Source: Tamarix chinensis
Lineage: Eukaryota; Streptophyta; Magnoliopsida; Caryophyllales; Tamaricaceae
Direction: 5' to 3'
Length of the DNA: 64,000 nucleotides
Assembly (NCBI GenBank): GCA_030549775.1
Contig: CM060172.1
Location: forward strand, 61,112,023 to 61,176,022
This document shows positions 44,901 through 51,344 of the stretch, in pieces (the first letter of the stretch is position 1; each line of letters opens with the position of its first letter). The notes under the pieces are model-generated. The model was not told the DNA's origin, searched no databases, and saw only the letters and a list, made by a program, of their open reading frames with translations. The position numbers were made by a program, and so were the translations under genes.

Positions 44901-45319
44901 GAATTGGTAAAGTAAGAACTGGTAGAGCATAAAATTGACAGTACAATAGAGGAAAAAAAAAGAGCAATCAATGGAAGTTGTTGTGTAAATTAAATTCAAT
45001 ACTAGATTCGCATACTCCTCACATCTATGAAAAAAAGGACGCTCAAACTGTCCCCATTAATATTAGTACTACAGGAAATAGTCATAATCCTCACAAATGC
45101 AGGCACTAAAAATGATCCCCCCAACTCTAACTTCGTTCCCAAACTATAAATAGTTGGCTGGAAATTAAATTTTTCACAGGTGAAAGCAGAGATAGTAGTA
45201 TTACTTAGGAAGAACTCTCCGGTCGTTCCATTTCGTTGGAGAGGACATCGGGAACCATCAGATGCCGCGACCAAGTGCCCTTGAATCACTTTCAATCGAC
45301 GCTGATCAATCGTTTCCAT
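7914..45319 (-). CDS. LACS6: Long-chain acyl-CoA synthetase, peroxisomal (LACS6-like), 23 exons, 694 aa
   Basis: Activates long-chain fatty acids to acyl-CoA (ATP to AMP + PPi) for peroxisomal beta-oxidation. Exons, in gene order: 45205-45319, 43362-43422, 43201-43278, 43009-43080, 42822-42903, 42422-42527, 42255-42331, 34201-34245, 33823-33909, 33534-33623, 33382-33461, 33129-33222, 32530-32618, 32357-32445, 31245-31374, 31010-31128, 30190-30313, 30021-30107, 13843-13946, 13687-13772, 8392-8478, 8223-8309, 7914-8009. The exons sum to 2085 nt with all phases compatible and no internal stop. The start is the METIDQRRL methionine, which places a PTS2 nonapeptide (RLKVIQGHL, residues 8-16) at the N-terminus. 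[10 protein letters not shown] is at 262-271, GYGMTE at 441-446 and HTGD at 524-527. The C-terminus is QPTS, so there is no SKL-type PTS1. That favours LACS6 over LACS7. Arabidopsis LACS6 is of similar length (about 700 aa, from memory). All introns are GT-AG except intron 20 (GC-AG). Confidence 0.93.
8479..13686 (-). other. LACS6 intron 20 (5.2 kb, GC donor)
   Basis: The donor GC is at 13686-13685 and the acceptor AG at 8480-8479. The intron contains the triplicated unit at 12928-13650 next to its donor, several poly(T) and TAA tracts, and otherwise unremarkable AT-rich sequence. I found no transposase or retroelement protein. Sequence near 9010-9130 (TTTGTTTGATGC..., CTTGATTGGTTGG) resembles the ends of small MITEs, but no clean terminal pair was found. 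Confidence 0.7.
12928..13650. repeat. Three tandem copies of a 230-270 bp unit abutting LACS6 exon 20
   Basis: Units begin with AAACACATTTGAAAATTGAAA-like sequence at 12928, 13202 and 13435 (steps of 274 and 233 bp). Each contains CCAAAAA...TACTGAATGAG, AGCTTTTGTGCAGCAATGCA, GTTGCTGCCCAGATATA and TCTATAATTAAGAAA segments in the same order. Unit 1 ends with an ATT run then (GGT)n that unit 2 lacks, which explains the longer first step. The third unit runs to within about 40 bp of exon 20. Confidence 0.85.
13687..13946 (-). CDS. LACS6: LACS6 exons 19-20 (residues 542-605): catalytic lysine region
   Basis: Exon 19 (13843-13946) supplies [19 protein letters not shown], the conserved C-terminal hinge and motif of acyl-CoA synthetases, then [15 protein letters not shown]. 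Exon 20 (13687-13772) gives [15 protein letters not shown] and ends AAAESIK. Exon 20's donor is AAG|GCGAGT, a GC donor. A GT four bases further on would put a stop codon at the start of exon 21. This pair is isolated by a 16.1 kb intron upstream and a 5.2 kb intron downstream. Confidence 0.92.
15003..15540 (+). mobile_element. Candidate LTR remnant: four 47 bp direct repeats just upstream of a TATA box
   Basis: The unit core GAATTAATTTGAAAAGTCATG recurs with starts at 15011, 15058, 15105 and 15160. Spacing is 47, 47 and 55 bp, the last from an 8 bp internal duplication. About 40 bp after the array is TATAAATA (15222-15229). A more GC-balanced stretch to about 15500 could be R-U5. Tandem enhancer-like repeats in U3 upstream of a TATA box are known from copia elements such as tobacco Tnt1. 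Clear TG/CA ends, target duplication and internal domain were not found, so the element class is a guess. Confidence 0.4.
15690..16005. mobile_element. Probable non-autonomous Harbinger-type MITE
   Basis: The left end reads GGTTTGAGGTGAATGAA. The right end reads CACCCCAATCCAAACG, whose complement CGTTTGGATTGGGGTG is the terminal sequence of the autonomous Harbinger at 22746-28791. Internal CACCCCAA and ATTCACCCC motifs also match that element's subterminal regions. It is about 320 bp, with no coding capacity. The exact ends and a TTA/TAA duplication could not be fixed, possibly because the left end is eroded. Confidence 0.55.
17999..18104 (+). promoter_or_regulatory. LTR promoter: TATA box between two about 40 bp direct repeats
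   Basis: A segment starting CATAACCGAGCTTCCTTTTC occurs at about 18000 and again at 18063 (63 bp step), essentially identical over about 40 bp. TATAAATACA (18040-18049) sits in the spacer after the first copy. The TATA box is about 830 bp from the LTR start. Comparable boxes lie 866 bp into the LTR at 51117 (50244-50251, minus) and 709 bp into the one at 58394 (59103-59110). So the U3 is short, and most of each LTR should be transcribed. Confidence 0.6.
18600..19200. repeat. (ATT)n/(TAA)n-rich tract of the LTR
   Basis: Interrupted ATT/TTA/ACT trinucleotide runs. The same kind of tract is in the LTR at 49180-49730 on the other strand, so it is a family feature and not a local microsatellite. 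It creates long isoleucine- and leucine-rich open frames that are not genes. Confidence 0.8.
20650..20995 (+). repeat. 3+3 hairpin-unit array in the solo LTR
   Basis: Units of the form CCACCGGCAAATAATAGTGG start at 20650, 20699, 20751 and then 20869, 20917, 20969. Spacing within clusters is 49-52 bp. The last unit of cluster 1 and the first of cluster 2 are 118 bp apart. Each unit has CCAC/GTGG or CCACCGG-type inverted arms around an AT-rich loop. It is the same array, in reverse orientation, as in the other LTR copies. Confidence 0.85.
21708..22574 (-). other. LACS6 intron 18 segment between solo LTR and gypsy relic
   Basis: AT-rich sequence with short T and A runs. I see no protein signature, terminal repeat or structured RNA. 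Confidence 0.5.
22575..22745 (+). pseudogene. Gypsy integrase C-terminal relic, left half (split by Harbinger)
   Basis: In translation this stretch resembles the end of a chromovirus-type polyprotein: a [15 protein letters not shown] segment, then YEPI (usually MGPF/YK), then a [14 protein letters not shown] segment. It parallels 41110-41260 in the other intronic gypsy element. It contains a stop and stops making sense exactly at the Harbinger end at 22746. The continuation is found on the other side at 28792. Confidence 0.6.
22746..24252 (+). other. Harbinger 5' region: TIR, inner terminal repeat and leader
   Basis: After the outer TIR, a second CCCCGTTTGGCTACCCA...GGGTGAATCGGGG segment lies at about 22800-22850. 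From 22940 to 24252 there is no convincing coding exon. The CT-rich stretch at 23000-23080 and the region to 24252 may be promoter and leader, possibly with an intron. A short open frame at 23429-23704 has no recognisable domain. Confidence 0.5.
24253..25622 (+). pseudogene. Harbinger DDE transposase, three exons, one in-frame stop
   Basis: Exons 24253-24759, 24840-25065 and 25144-25622 join in frame at GT-AG introns (403 codons). The first intron is placed before GAT in DCVGAIDG; the second splits the glycine codon of [11 protein letters not shown]. Catalytic residues by this numbering are D176 (GAIDG), D251 (YIGDAG) and E298 (AIERIFG), with 46 residues between the second D and E, near the family's usual spacing. 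An N-terminal helix-turn-helix-like region ([13 protein letters not shown] ... [14 protein letters not shown]) precedes the core. A single TGA at codon 93 (24529-24531) interrupts an otherwise intact frame. The transposase is therefore probably inactive, unless the stop is a sequence error or lies in an unrecognised intron. Confidence 0.88.
25838..26933 (+). CDS. Harbinger-associated Myb/SANT-like DNA-binding protein, two exons, 322 aa
   Basis: Exons 25838-26167 and 26295-26933 join in frame (GAG|GTG ... CTAG|AGT). The start ATG in CAACCATGCC gives [20 protein letters not shown]. The N-terminal about 100 residues form a trihelix/Myb-SANT-like domain: W11 in [27 protein letters not shown], and [20 protein letters not shown]. 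Then follow [22 protein letters not shown], a Ser/Gly linker and a C-terminal helical part ([20 protein letters not shown]). In plant Harbinger systems this partner protein binds the element ends and helps bring the transposase into the nucleus. The frame is intact, unlike the neighbouring transposase. The stop is TAG. Confidence 0.87.
27330..27775. repeat. About 6.5 copies of a 70-72 bp hairpin-forming repeat inside Harbinger
   Basis: TGGAATTTCCTGACGA marks the units, starting at 27361, 27431, 27503, 27575, 27647 and 27718 (steps 70-72). Each unit carries two inverted repeats: ACACGGACCGTGTT, and AAACACGG...CCGTGTTT closing on a loop. In units at 27398, 27468 and 27540 the loop core reads GGTACCCCC. 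In those at 27612 and 27683 it reads GGGGGTACC, the exact reverse complement. The last (27755) has GGCCCCCC. Open frames through the array on both strands are by-products of the repeat. Confidence 0.93.
27975..28530 (+). repeat. GGT/GGA-rich low-complexity tract, G-quadruplex-prone
   Basis: About 550 bp in which the plus strand is nearly all G, T and A, dominated by GGT, GGA, TGG and TGT triplets with local 18-30 bp subrepeats. All three plus frames stay open and would encode poly-Gly, poly-Val or Trp/Arg-rich peptides. None has a start context or conserved domain, so I do not call a gene. Confidence 0.85.
28600..28770. repeat. Duplicated subterminal repeats of Harbinger, right end
   Basis: CCTCAATCCAAAC (28613), CATCCAAACAGCA (28671) and CACCCCAATCCAAACGG (28771) are three successive copies of the terminal motif. 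They are separated by ACATTCACCCCAATTCACCC segments. The left end has a matching inner copy near 22798-22860. Confidence 0.7.
28792..28900 (+). pseudogene. Gypsy polyprotein relic, right half (split by Harbinger)
   Basis: Just outside the Harbinger TSD the plus strand reads [20 protein letters not shown]. This parallels [20 protein letters not shown] at about 41310-41370 in the intron 7 gypsy element. Together with 22575-22745 it shows that Harbinger inserted into a pre-existing gypsy fragment already in the intron. Confidence 0.6.
28901..30020 (-). other. LACS6 intron 18, exon 18-proximal part
   Basis: AT-rich intron sequence running to the GT donor (30020-30019) after exon 18. An open frame continues to 29100 from the gypsy relic but has no further similarity. 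No other element was recognised. Confidence 0.5.
30021..34245 (-). CDS. LACS6: LACS6 exons 8-18 (residues 198-541): ATP/AMP-binding core
   Basis: Eleven closely spaced exons encode the catalytic core. Exon 10 ends with the P-loop motif [10 protein letters not shown], and exon 11 begins [10 protein letters not shown]. Exon 12 has [13 protein letters not shown], exon 13 [16 protein letters not shown], exon 15 [15 protein letters not shown], and exon 16 [12 protein letters not shown] then [17 protein letters not shown]. Exon 17 has [11 protein letters not shown], and exon 18 [14 protein letters not shown] then GRLKIID. The motifs expected of an active ANL-superfamily synthetase are present. A (GA)n microsatellite (32750-32770) lies in intron 12. 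Confidence 0.95.
32750..32770. repeat. (GA)n microsatellite in LACS6 intron 12
   Basis: A pure GA run of about ten units in the 510 bp intron between 33128 and 32619. Confidence 0.9.
34246..36139 (-). other. LACS6 intron 7, acceptor-side part
   Basis: Contains an (AAATA)n tract (34357-34385), then AT-rich sequence with GGCCCAA motifs near 34535-34570 and a CT-rich stretch at 34775-34885. That stretch resembles the leader of some insertion, but no ends or coding region could be identified. Confidence 0.5.
36140..41908 (+). mobile_element. Degenerate Ty3/gypsy (chromovirus-like) element in LACS6 intron 7, probable TSD CTAAG
   Basis: Two related LTRs of about 310-320 bp lie at about 36140-36452 and 41586-41908, each starting (TG/TA)ATGTAGATAGGAAAG and ending near TCTCAACCTTG. 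With these boundaries CTAAG flanks both sides (36135-36139, 41909-41913), but the terminal TG/CA bases are mutated, so the ends are slightly uncertain. A tRNA-Met-like primer site, GGGTATCAAAAC, follows the 5' LTR (about 36454). The internal 5.1 kb carries gag-pol remnants in the expected order. The LTRs differ clearly, so the insertion is old. It is antisense to the gene. Confidence 0.85.
37053..41580 (+). pseudogene. Gag-pol remnants of the intron 7 gypsy element
   Basis: In order: gag-like sequence near 37380-37520 ([19 protein letters not shown]), a decayed zinc knuckle near 37930 with one cysteine replaced by tyrosine, and a protease end (38471-38600, [15 protein letters not shown]). Then come reverse transcriptase (38759-39430: [46 protein letters not shown]), RNase H (39750-40150: [14 protein letters not shown]), a heavily broken integrase (40440-41080), and a chromodomain-like end (41455-41580: [18 protein letters not shown]). 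The RT catalytic box reads CFAGILVYS instead of the usual YFDDI type, so both aspartates are gone. Many stops and frameshifts occur. Confidence 0.88.
42255..45319 (-). CDS. LACS6: LACS6 exons 1-7 (residues 1-197): PTS2 and N-terminal part of the AMP-binding domain
   Basis: Exon 1 carries the PTS2 signal and ends GEFFL with a split serine codon. Exon 2 gives [12 protein letters not shown], exon 4 gives [16 protein letters not shown], exon 5 KWMTYGE, exon 6 [11 protein letters not shown] and DHACSAYSF, and exon 7 [18 protein letters not shown]. These follow the order of plant peroxisomal LACS proteins. Introns 1-6 are 81 to about 1780 bp with normal GT-AG ends. The exon 3 donor was placed at 43200 (GTGAG) rather than 43202, because only that choice keeps the frame into exon 4. 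Confidence 0.92.
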
Positions 45320-45667
45320 CACTAACTGGAGGATCCAAAAATTTTCTATCAAATTGATCGCCAAAAGAGATAAGATGTGGAAAATCTTTGACAGACGGCC
45401 TAACCGTCAGAAGTTCTACCTACAATCGAACAGTCCAGAGTCGAAATTTGCGATGAGGCAAGGAAAAGGGACAGGAAGTCAGGAAGACAGATGAGAGGAT
45501 GGGCGAAAATGAGTCTAGGCACGCAGCTCGATGGCCACATGATGACAGGAGAGTAATAATATTATTCGTTTGGTATTATTATCTATAAAATACGGCCCTG
45601 CATATCGGATGAGCTAGACATGTTCAGTACGTATGACTCGTTTGGTTCAAGGCAATAGAGGTAAAAA

Positions 45668-45708
<41 letters not shown>

Positions 45709-46391
45709 ATTTTTATATCAAGTATTTAAAAGTAATAAAAGTATTTTTAATAAAATATTTATTTTAGATTAAATTAAAATTAGATATTTATTTAAAATAT
45801 ATATTATATTTTAAATAAAATATATAAAATATAGAGGTAATTTTTTTTATCTTTATTACCTCTACCAAACGAACACTTAGGAAATATAAAAATATATTTT
45901 CCCACTTATTTACTATTTCTACCGTATTTAAGTAAGTGTCGTTTTAGTAATTTTATTTTATTTATAAATAAATGTCATTTTTTTAATTACAAAGTAAATT
46001 TTAAATAATATTTCCTACTTTACCCTTTAGCCTTAATTATTTTATACTTTTATTAATTACTATTATTATTTTTAATGATACCTTAAGTAGGGATAATTTA
46101 GTTATTTGATTAATTTTTTAATTATCATGTCAAAAGTTAAAACGACTCTTATTTGTAAACGGATGTAATATTGGCTATTCAATTTTTACAAAGCACATAG
46201 CAAAATATCAATTATTGTATAAAGGATGTATTGAAACATGCTCAATTTGGTACATGAACAAATATTTCTTGATATTTGAGTTCTAAATTCTATTTCTTGT
46301 ATATCAGATCTTTCCATTTCATCCTTTTTATTCCCCCTTCTAATCAAATTCAATATCAATTTTTCTTAGTGGTATGAAGGGTAAAAACTAT
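45320..46391 (-). promoter_or_regulatory. Upstream region of LACS6: 5' UTR and promoter
   Basis: The start codon is at 45319-45317. Moving right, a pyrimidine-rich minus-strand leader is followed by a TATTTTATAG-like box near 45580-45590 (minus), which is only a weak TATA candidate. A (TA)n tract at about 45677-45702 and a possible MITE (about 45645-45880) follow. Then an old LTR begins at 46392, so the gene has about 1 kb of upstream DNA before the repeat nest. Transcription start cannot be fixed from sequence. Confidence 0.45.
45645..45880. mobile_element. Candidate MITE in the LACS6 promoter
   Basis: The left end has CTCGTTTGGTTCAAGGC then AATAGAGGTAA. The right end has ATTACCTCTACCAAACGAAC, whose complement is GTTCGTTTGGTAGAGGTAAT. 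The inverted ends enclose about 200 bp of AT-rich DNA with a (TA)n run. No clear target duplication was identified. Confidence 0.5.
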
Positions 46392-47205
46392 TATAACTCT
46401 CCAAAATTTATTACTGAAAAATTTTATTTTTAAAATTATAACGGAAGCAAAAAATGATAAATTTTGGAGATATTACCATCACACTTAGTACCAGATCAAT
46501 TTCTTTCCACTGTTTAAATACCAAGTGTTAATGCTTAAAAGAACATAACATAATTTATACAAATCCAATATTACAACTAAATCAAAGTAGCGCGTTAAAG
46601 ATATTATAAAAAAAATTCACTATTAGTAGCTACAAGAATAAAATTATTAAACAAATGAAATATGAAAGTTAAATAAAATCATTAAACAAATTAAGTATGA
46701 AAGTTAAAAGATAACCTTGAAAACTTTTCAGATAGTTCTTAAGCTCTTAACCCAAAAAGAAATTTGAATAGCACCTGTGGGCTAGCTTACAAGGGAAACT
46801 ACCTATTAAATAAGTAGGAGCCTACAAAATGAACCATTAAATACTATGATACTGAGTAATCCTTTATACATAACTAAAAGGTAGAGCCCGCATGCAACAC
46901 ATATACGTATAGGACCATATACAATAATCATTAGAATGGACACATAATTCAAGATCACATGTCACAAGGTTCATTCGCTTATGAGTAACCGTAATTACCA
47001 AGAGAACATCTAAGTGAAGCTCTTTATAGTATAATTCAAAGTGTCTAACAGCACACTCCATCAGCACAAACCACCACTCAATCCAGGACAGGCACTAAGG
47101 CCACAATCATACCATAACAACGGGTCATATGTTTAATCATCATTATCTGGACTTAAGCCATTAATTAAATATTGTTCATAATCATCTCTCGAATTATATC
47201 CACAT
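46392..47205 (-). mobile_element. Old LTR, left piece (host LTR 'B1')
   Basis: It begins TATAACTCTCCAAAATTTATTACTG, a decayed version of the TGTAACACCCCCAAAATT end. It contains ACACTTAGTACCAGATC and TACTATGATACTGAGTAA, and matches 59127-59770 throughout. It breaks off at TATATCCACAT where the Tekay-like element begins (47206), and resumes at 55484. Confidence 0.8.
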
Positions 47206-47932
47206 TGTAACACCCCCAAAATTTACACATTTTTTTTAAAACCAATACTTATAAATTAAAACCGTAAATTCGGGGGATGCTACCACCACACTTAGTACTA
47301 GACCGATTCACTCCTACCGTTCCAGTACCAAGTGTTAAGGCTAAGAAAACAACTCATAACATTATTAGATAATTCAAATTCATAAATAGGGGAATCAGGT
47401 ATGCATGAGTCTTTATACAATCCAAAATACGAGAGTTAGTTTTTCAGGGAAAAGAAATAACTACAATCATAAAATTGTTCTGAAGTGCTCAACATAATTA
47501 AAAGAAAATAGGGATAAAAATCTCAATGGAAAACCGGTCACGCCACTCCGGAACGGATTTGACCCAATCATCACTCGGCCCCATCTGATGTCCCATAGAC
47601 ATCAATCGCATCAAAGTAAACATCTCCTACTTGCAGCAAATCAGATGGGCCTTTTACTCATGGAAATGAGCGGCACCCATGAAAGGGGTGATCAGTACGC
47701 TACGTACTGAGTAAGGTAACCGAGTACTAAGGCCAACACACAAAAATCCACATAAACCAGGCATAAGAATAGACGAGCATAAAGGACAACATGATAACAT
47801 AATAATGAACCATCATTCAGGTGGATATATAAAAAGGCCCATTTATAGTCCAGATTAATTAGTTAATTAAGCTTTGATCAGAAATCGATTCACACCATAC
47901 TTTTTATCAAATCCATGTGAGTACGGAAGCCC

Positions 47933-48270
47933 CCACTATTATAGCCAGTGGATCGGAGGCACATAGGGTATCATACCATAACCACTATTATAGCCGGTGG
48001 ATGGGAGACACATAGGACTACGCGTCCTAACCACTATTCCTAACCAGTGGATCGATTGGCTCTGACTCACATGGTGTTCCACTATAAGTAATTAGTATCT
48101 TTTAGGCATTTTAGCAAAACTCTGGTTTGTGTTTGTTGAGCTCGAGAACCCCCACTATTATAACCTGTGGATCGGTTTATGCATAGAGCATCCTACTCTA
48201 ACCACTGTTATAATCGGTGGATCGGTCGCACATAGGGTAAAAACCCTAACCACTATTTCGAACCGGTGGA
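47933..48270 (-). repeat. 3+3 hairpin-unit array in the Tekay-like 3' LTR
   Basis: CCACTATTAT-type units start at 47933, 47992, 48031 and 48152, 48202, 48250. The gap between the third and fourth starts is 121 bp. Each cluster is followed by a TTCCACTnTAAnTGATTA-like box (about 48077 and 48294). Confidence 0.85.
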
Positions 48271-48349
48271 TCGGTTGGTCCTGTCTCAATGATCTTCCAC
48301 TTTAAATGATTAATATCTTAAGTATCTTATTCACAAGCTCTGACCCAGA

Positions 48350-48700
48350 CATGCATGACTAACTCCATGCAAACCCTAGCTCCCATGCAACCCTAACTCC
48401 ATCATGCGAACATGAATTCCATGCAAACCCTAATACCATGCAACATCGATACCACCATACGAACCCTAATACCGCTATGCAAACCCTAACACCATGTGAC
48501 ATTAATACCATCATGCAAAACCCTAACACCACGCAACATTAATACCCCCATGAAAAACCCCAACACTATGCAATATTAATACCCCATGCAAAACCCTAAC
48601 ACCATGCAATATTAATACTCCCATACAAAGCCCTAACACCATTCAATATTAAATATCCCCCATGCAAAACCCTAACACCATGCAATATTAATACTCCCCA
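48350..48700. repeat. Tandem CATGCAAACCCTAACACC repeats in LTR
   Basis: Around ten degenerate units of about 35 bp alternating CCATGCAA-AACCCTAACACC and ATGCAATATTAATAC. A related array is at 63270-63480 in the LTR that starts at 61678. The CCCTAA core resembles telomere-like sequence, but the unit is different and the array is internal to an LTR. Confidence 0.8.
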
Positions 48701-49179
48701 TCATTATTTTACACCCCTAACATGCATGTCTTAAGGCCACAATATATATCATCACATATACATAATATACATGCCATATAACAACACAAGAACATGTTTA
48801 AACTCCACATCATATCATATAAGACATAATTAATAATAATAAGCATAGAATACATAACATGTGAAGTACATAATGTATATAAGCACATAAAAGGCCTTAG
48901 CACCCCTTACCTAAAATGTCACCGGTCTTGGTGCATGCTCCTATTCCACTTGAAGACTTTGAATAAACTCACCTATTATGGGGGAAAATACTAGAATTAG
49001 ATTCCCTCCTAAAAATACTATTAGTTTCTAACTTATTCTAAGTCTTGGTTTTTAATTAAAATAATGCCATACTAAAATTAACTACACCAAATACTACTAA
49101 AATACCAATAAAATACTATTGTAATTTAAAGCGAAAAGGTGATCTAAGGGTCTCTATCCTTCACCAAAATAATGTCGGT

Positions 49180-49238
49180 AAAGATAACAATAATAGTAAT
49201 AATAACAAAATATTAGTAATAATAATAATACTAATAGA

Positions 49239-49287
<49 letters not shown>

Positions 49288-49730
49288 TAAGCCTTAAAAT
49301 TCCAAGGTGGGTTTTCGACCCTACCCCTAAATAATGAAATACTACTCTATAATAGTAATATAATATTAATAACATATATTACTTATAATAATATTAAAAT
49401 AATAATAATAATAATAATGTTAATAGTAATAAAAATGGTAATAATAATGCTAAAATGCATAAGTGCGAATACTAATAACAAAATTAAGGTTTCGGCCCTC
49501 CTAGAAAAATTAATAATAATAATAATAATAATTATTATTATTATTATTATTTTTATAATAATAATAATAATAATAATAATGGTAATAAAACATATAATAA
49601 TTCAAATAATACCTAAAATTCAAAACTAATAAACCTAATTATTTTATTCCTACTCTCTACCCTACAAAGAAAATTTAGCATTAATATTCCATCTAATAAT
49701 AACAATAATAATAATAATCGAATAACCATA
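49180..49730. repeat. (TAA)n-rich tract of the LTR
   Basis: Several runs of ATA/TAA trinucleotides, the longest at about 49240-49285, 49510-49550 and 49555-49585. The position corresponds to the ATT tract of the solo LTR. Confidence 0.85.
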
Positions 49731-51344
49731 AAAATTTGAATAAAAACAGAATAAATGTAAATAAATATAAAAGAAGGGCTAAGAAGGTCTAGGGTTTCAC
49801 CTTGAGTCGGCGGGGATGGGTGGCACCGGCGGTGGCCGGAAAAGGAGTCTAAGAAGGAAAAAGATGAAGAAAAAGAGGGAAAGAGAAGGGGGAAAAGAGA
49901 AAATAAGGTTATGATTCAGTGGAGGAGAATTAGAGGAAGTTTTTGGGTGGTGCAGAAGGCAATAGAAGTGGCAGGAGTGGTGGCGGACGGCGGCTTAAAG
50001 GTTGCGGGGTACAGATTTTTGATAGATGGACAGGAGATTTCGCACGGCTATGGCGGCTCGTGTGAGAAGAATTGAAGGATGTAGAGAGCTTAGTTAGCTA
50101 GAGTGAAATGCAAGGAAGAATTTGGGATGCAGCGGTGGCGGTGAGGTTGGCTATCGGCGGCGAAAAGCTCGTCTGAAGCTCCCTATTGGTTATCTCTTTG
50201 GGTTTTTGGGGAGGAAAAGTTTCAAAAACGCTCCAATCGAGGCTATTTATAGAGGTTAGAGGGAATGGTAGGGTTTAGGGCAGCCGGAGGCGGTATGCGG
50301 CTGGCAAAAGATTTGGTCGGGTTCGATTCTTTGAGAGAAAATAGGGAGAGAACGAGCGGGAGTTGAGGATAACCGATCATGCCAAGCTAATATGCGAGTC
50401 AATAGGGAGAAAATGAAGGGGAAATCGGCCGGTCAAAACCCTCGTGGTTGGCGGCGCCATTTTCGGGGGCGGGAGTTGCAGGCTTGGACGACGGGGGAGA
50501 AAGGAGGAAGAAGGAAGGAGGGGGAGGTGAACCGGCGGCCAGAAAAGAAAAGGAAAAGAGGAAAATCGGGCCGGTTTGGCAACAATTAGATTTTCATTAA
50601 ACGAGACGCAGCGTCTTAGAGGAATAAGGGACGAAATGCGGCATCGGGATGTCGTAGGAAGAAGAAACAAACGGCGCTGGGCCGCGGAGGAAAGAGAAGG
50701 GAAAAGGGGATTGGGCCGCGTCCAGGCCTTATCCGGCGAGAGAAAAGAAAAAGGGAAAGAAGAAAAGAAGAAAAGAAAGAAAAGAAGGAAAAAGGAAAGA
50801 GGAAAAAGAAAAATTTAAGGGTTTTGGGTTTACTTAAAATATTTAGAATATTTTGGGTATTTAGAATAAAAATATTTAAATAAGAAATATTAAACCTTCT
50901 TTTTAGGCTACTTTAGGGTCTTTAAAAATATTTCTCCTAAATTCCTTTTTAATTAACAAAAAGCCCAATTTTTTCTTTATAAAAATATTTATAAATTCTT
51001 ATTAATTTTCCCTAAATAAATCCTTCTTATTCCAAATAAAATAATAAATTAAATTAATTTCCTAATAAATCCTTATTTAATAATATATCTTAAAATAAAT
51101 AATTCTGAGGCATTTCATCACTACCCCCTTAAAAACAGACTTCGCCCCTGAAGTCTCCTGCAGCTCTCTAAGGTTAGGGCTAGGGTATTCTAAATTTTTA
51201 GAATAACGCATTATTAACTATACTTAAATAAACTACCCCCTTAGGGACAAACTAGATAAAAAGGATCTAACCTGCAGCAAAAAGCTCCGGATATGCTTCT
51301 CGCATATCTTTCTCGATCTCCCAAGTAGCTTCCTCAGTCCCATG

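Larger units (their letters stand above)
47206..51117 (-). repeat. 3' LTR of the Tekay-like element (3,912 bp)
   Basis: Ends are TGTAACACCCCC (left) and GGCATTTCA (right), that is TG...CA on either strand. In plus coordinates it contains the palindrome CAGTACGCTACGTACTG (47693-47709), the 3+3 hairpin array (47933-48270), tandem CATGCAAACCCTAACACC repeats (48350-48700), (TAA)n tracts (49180-49730), GC-rich sequence (49800-50700), a TATAAATA box on the minus strand (50251-50244) and a purine-rich block (50730-50815). Confidence 0.92.

Noticed and set aside
7914..45319. Two separate LACS genes or a processed pseudogene
   Set aside because: Exon phases and residue order are continuous across the big introns, no exon is duplicated, and introns are present.
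48350..48700. Telomere-like CCCTAA repeats
   Set aside because: CCCTAA recurs only as part of a longer about 35 bp unit within an LTR; there is no contiguous CCCTAAA array.
49154..49629. Leu/Ile-rich frames over the (TAA)n tract
   Set aside because: Translation of trinucleotide repeats.
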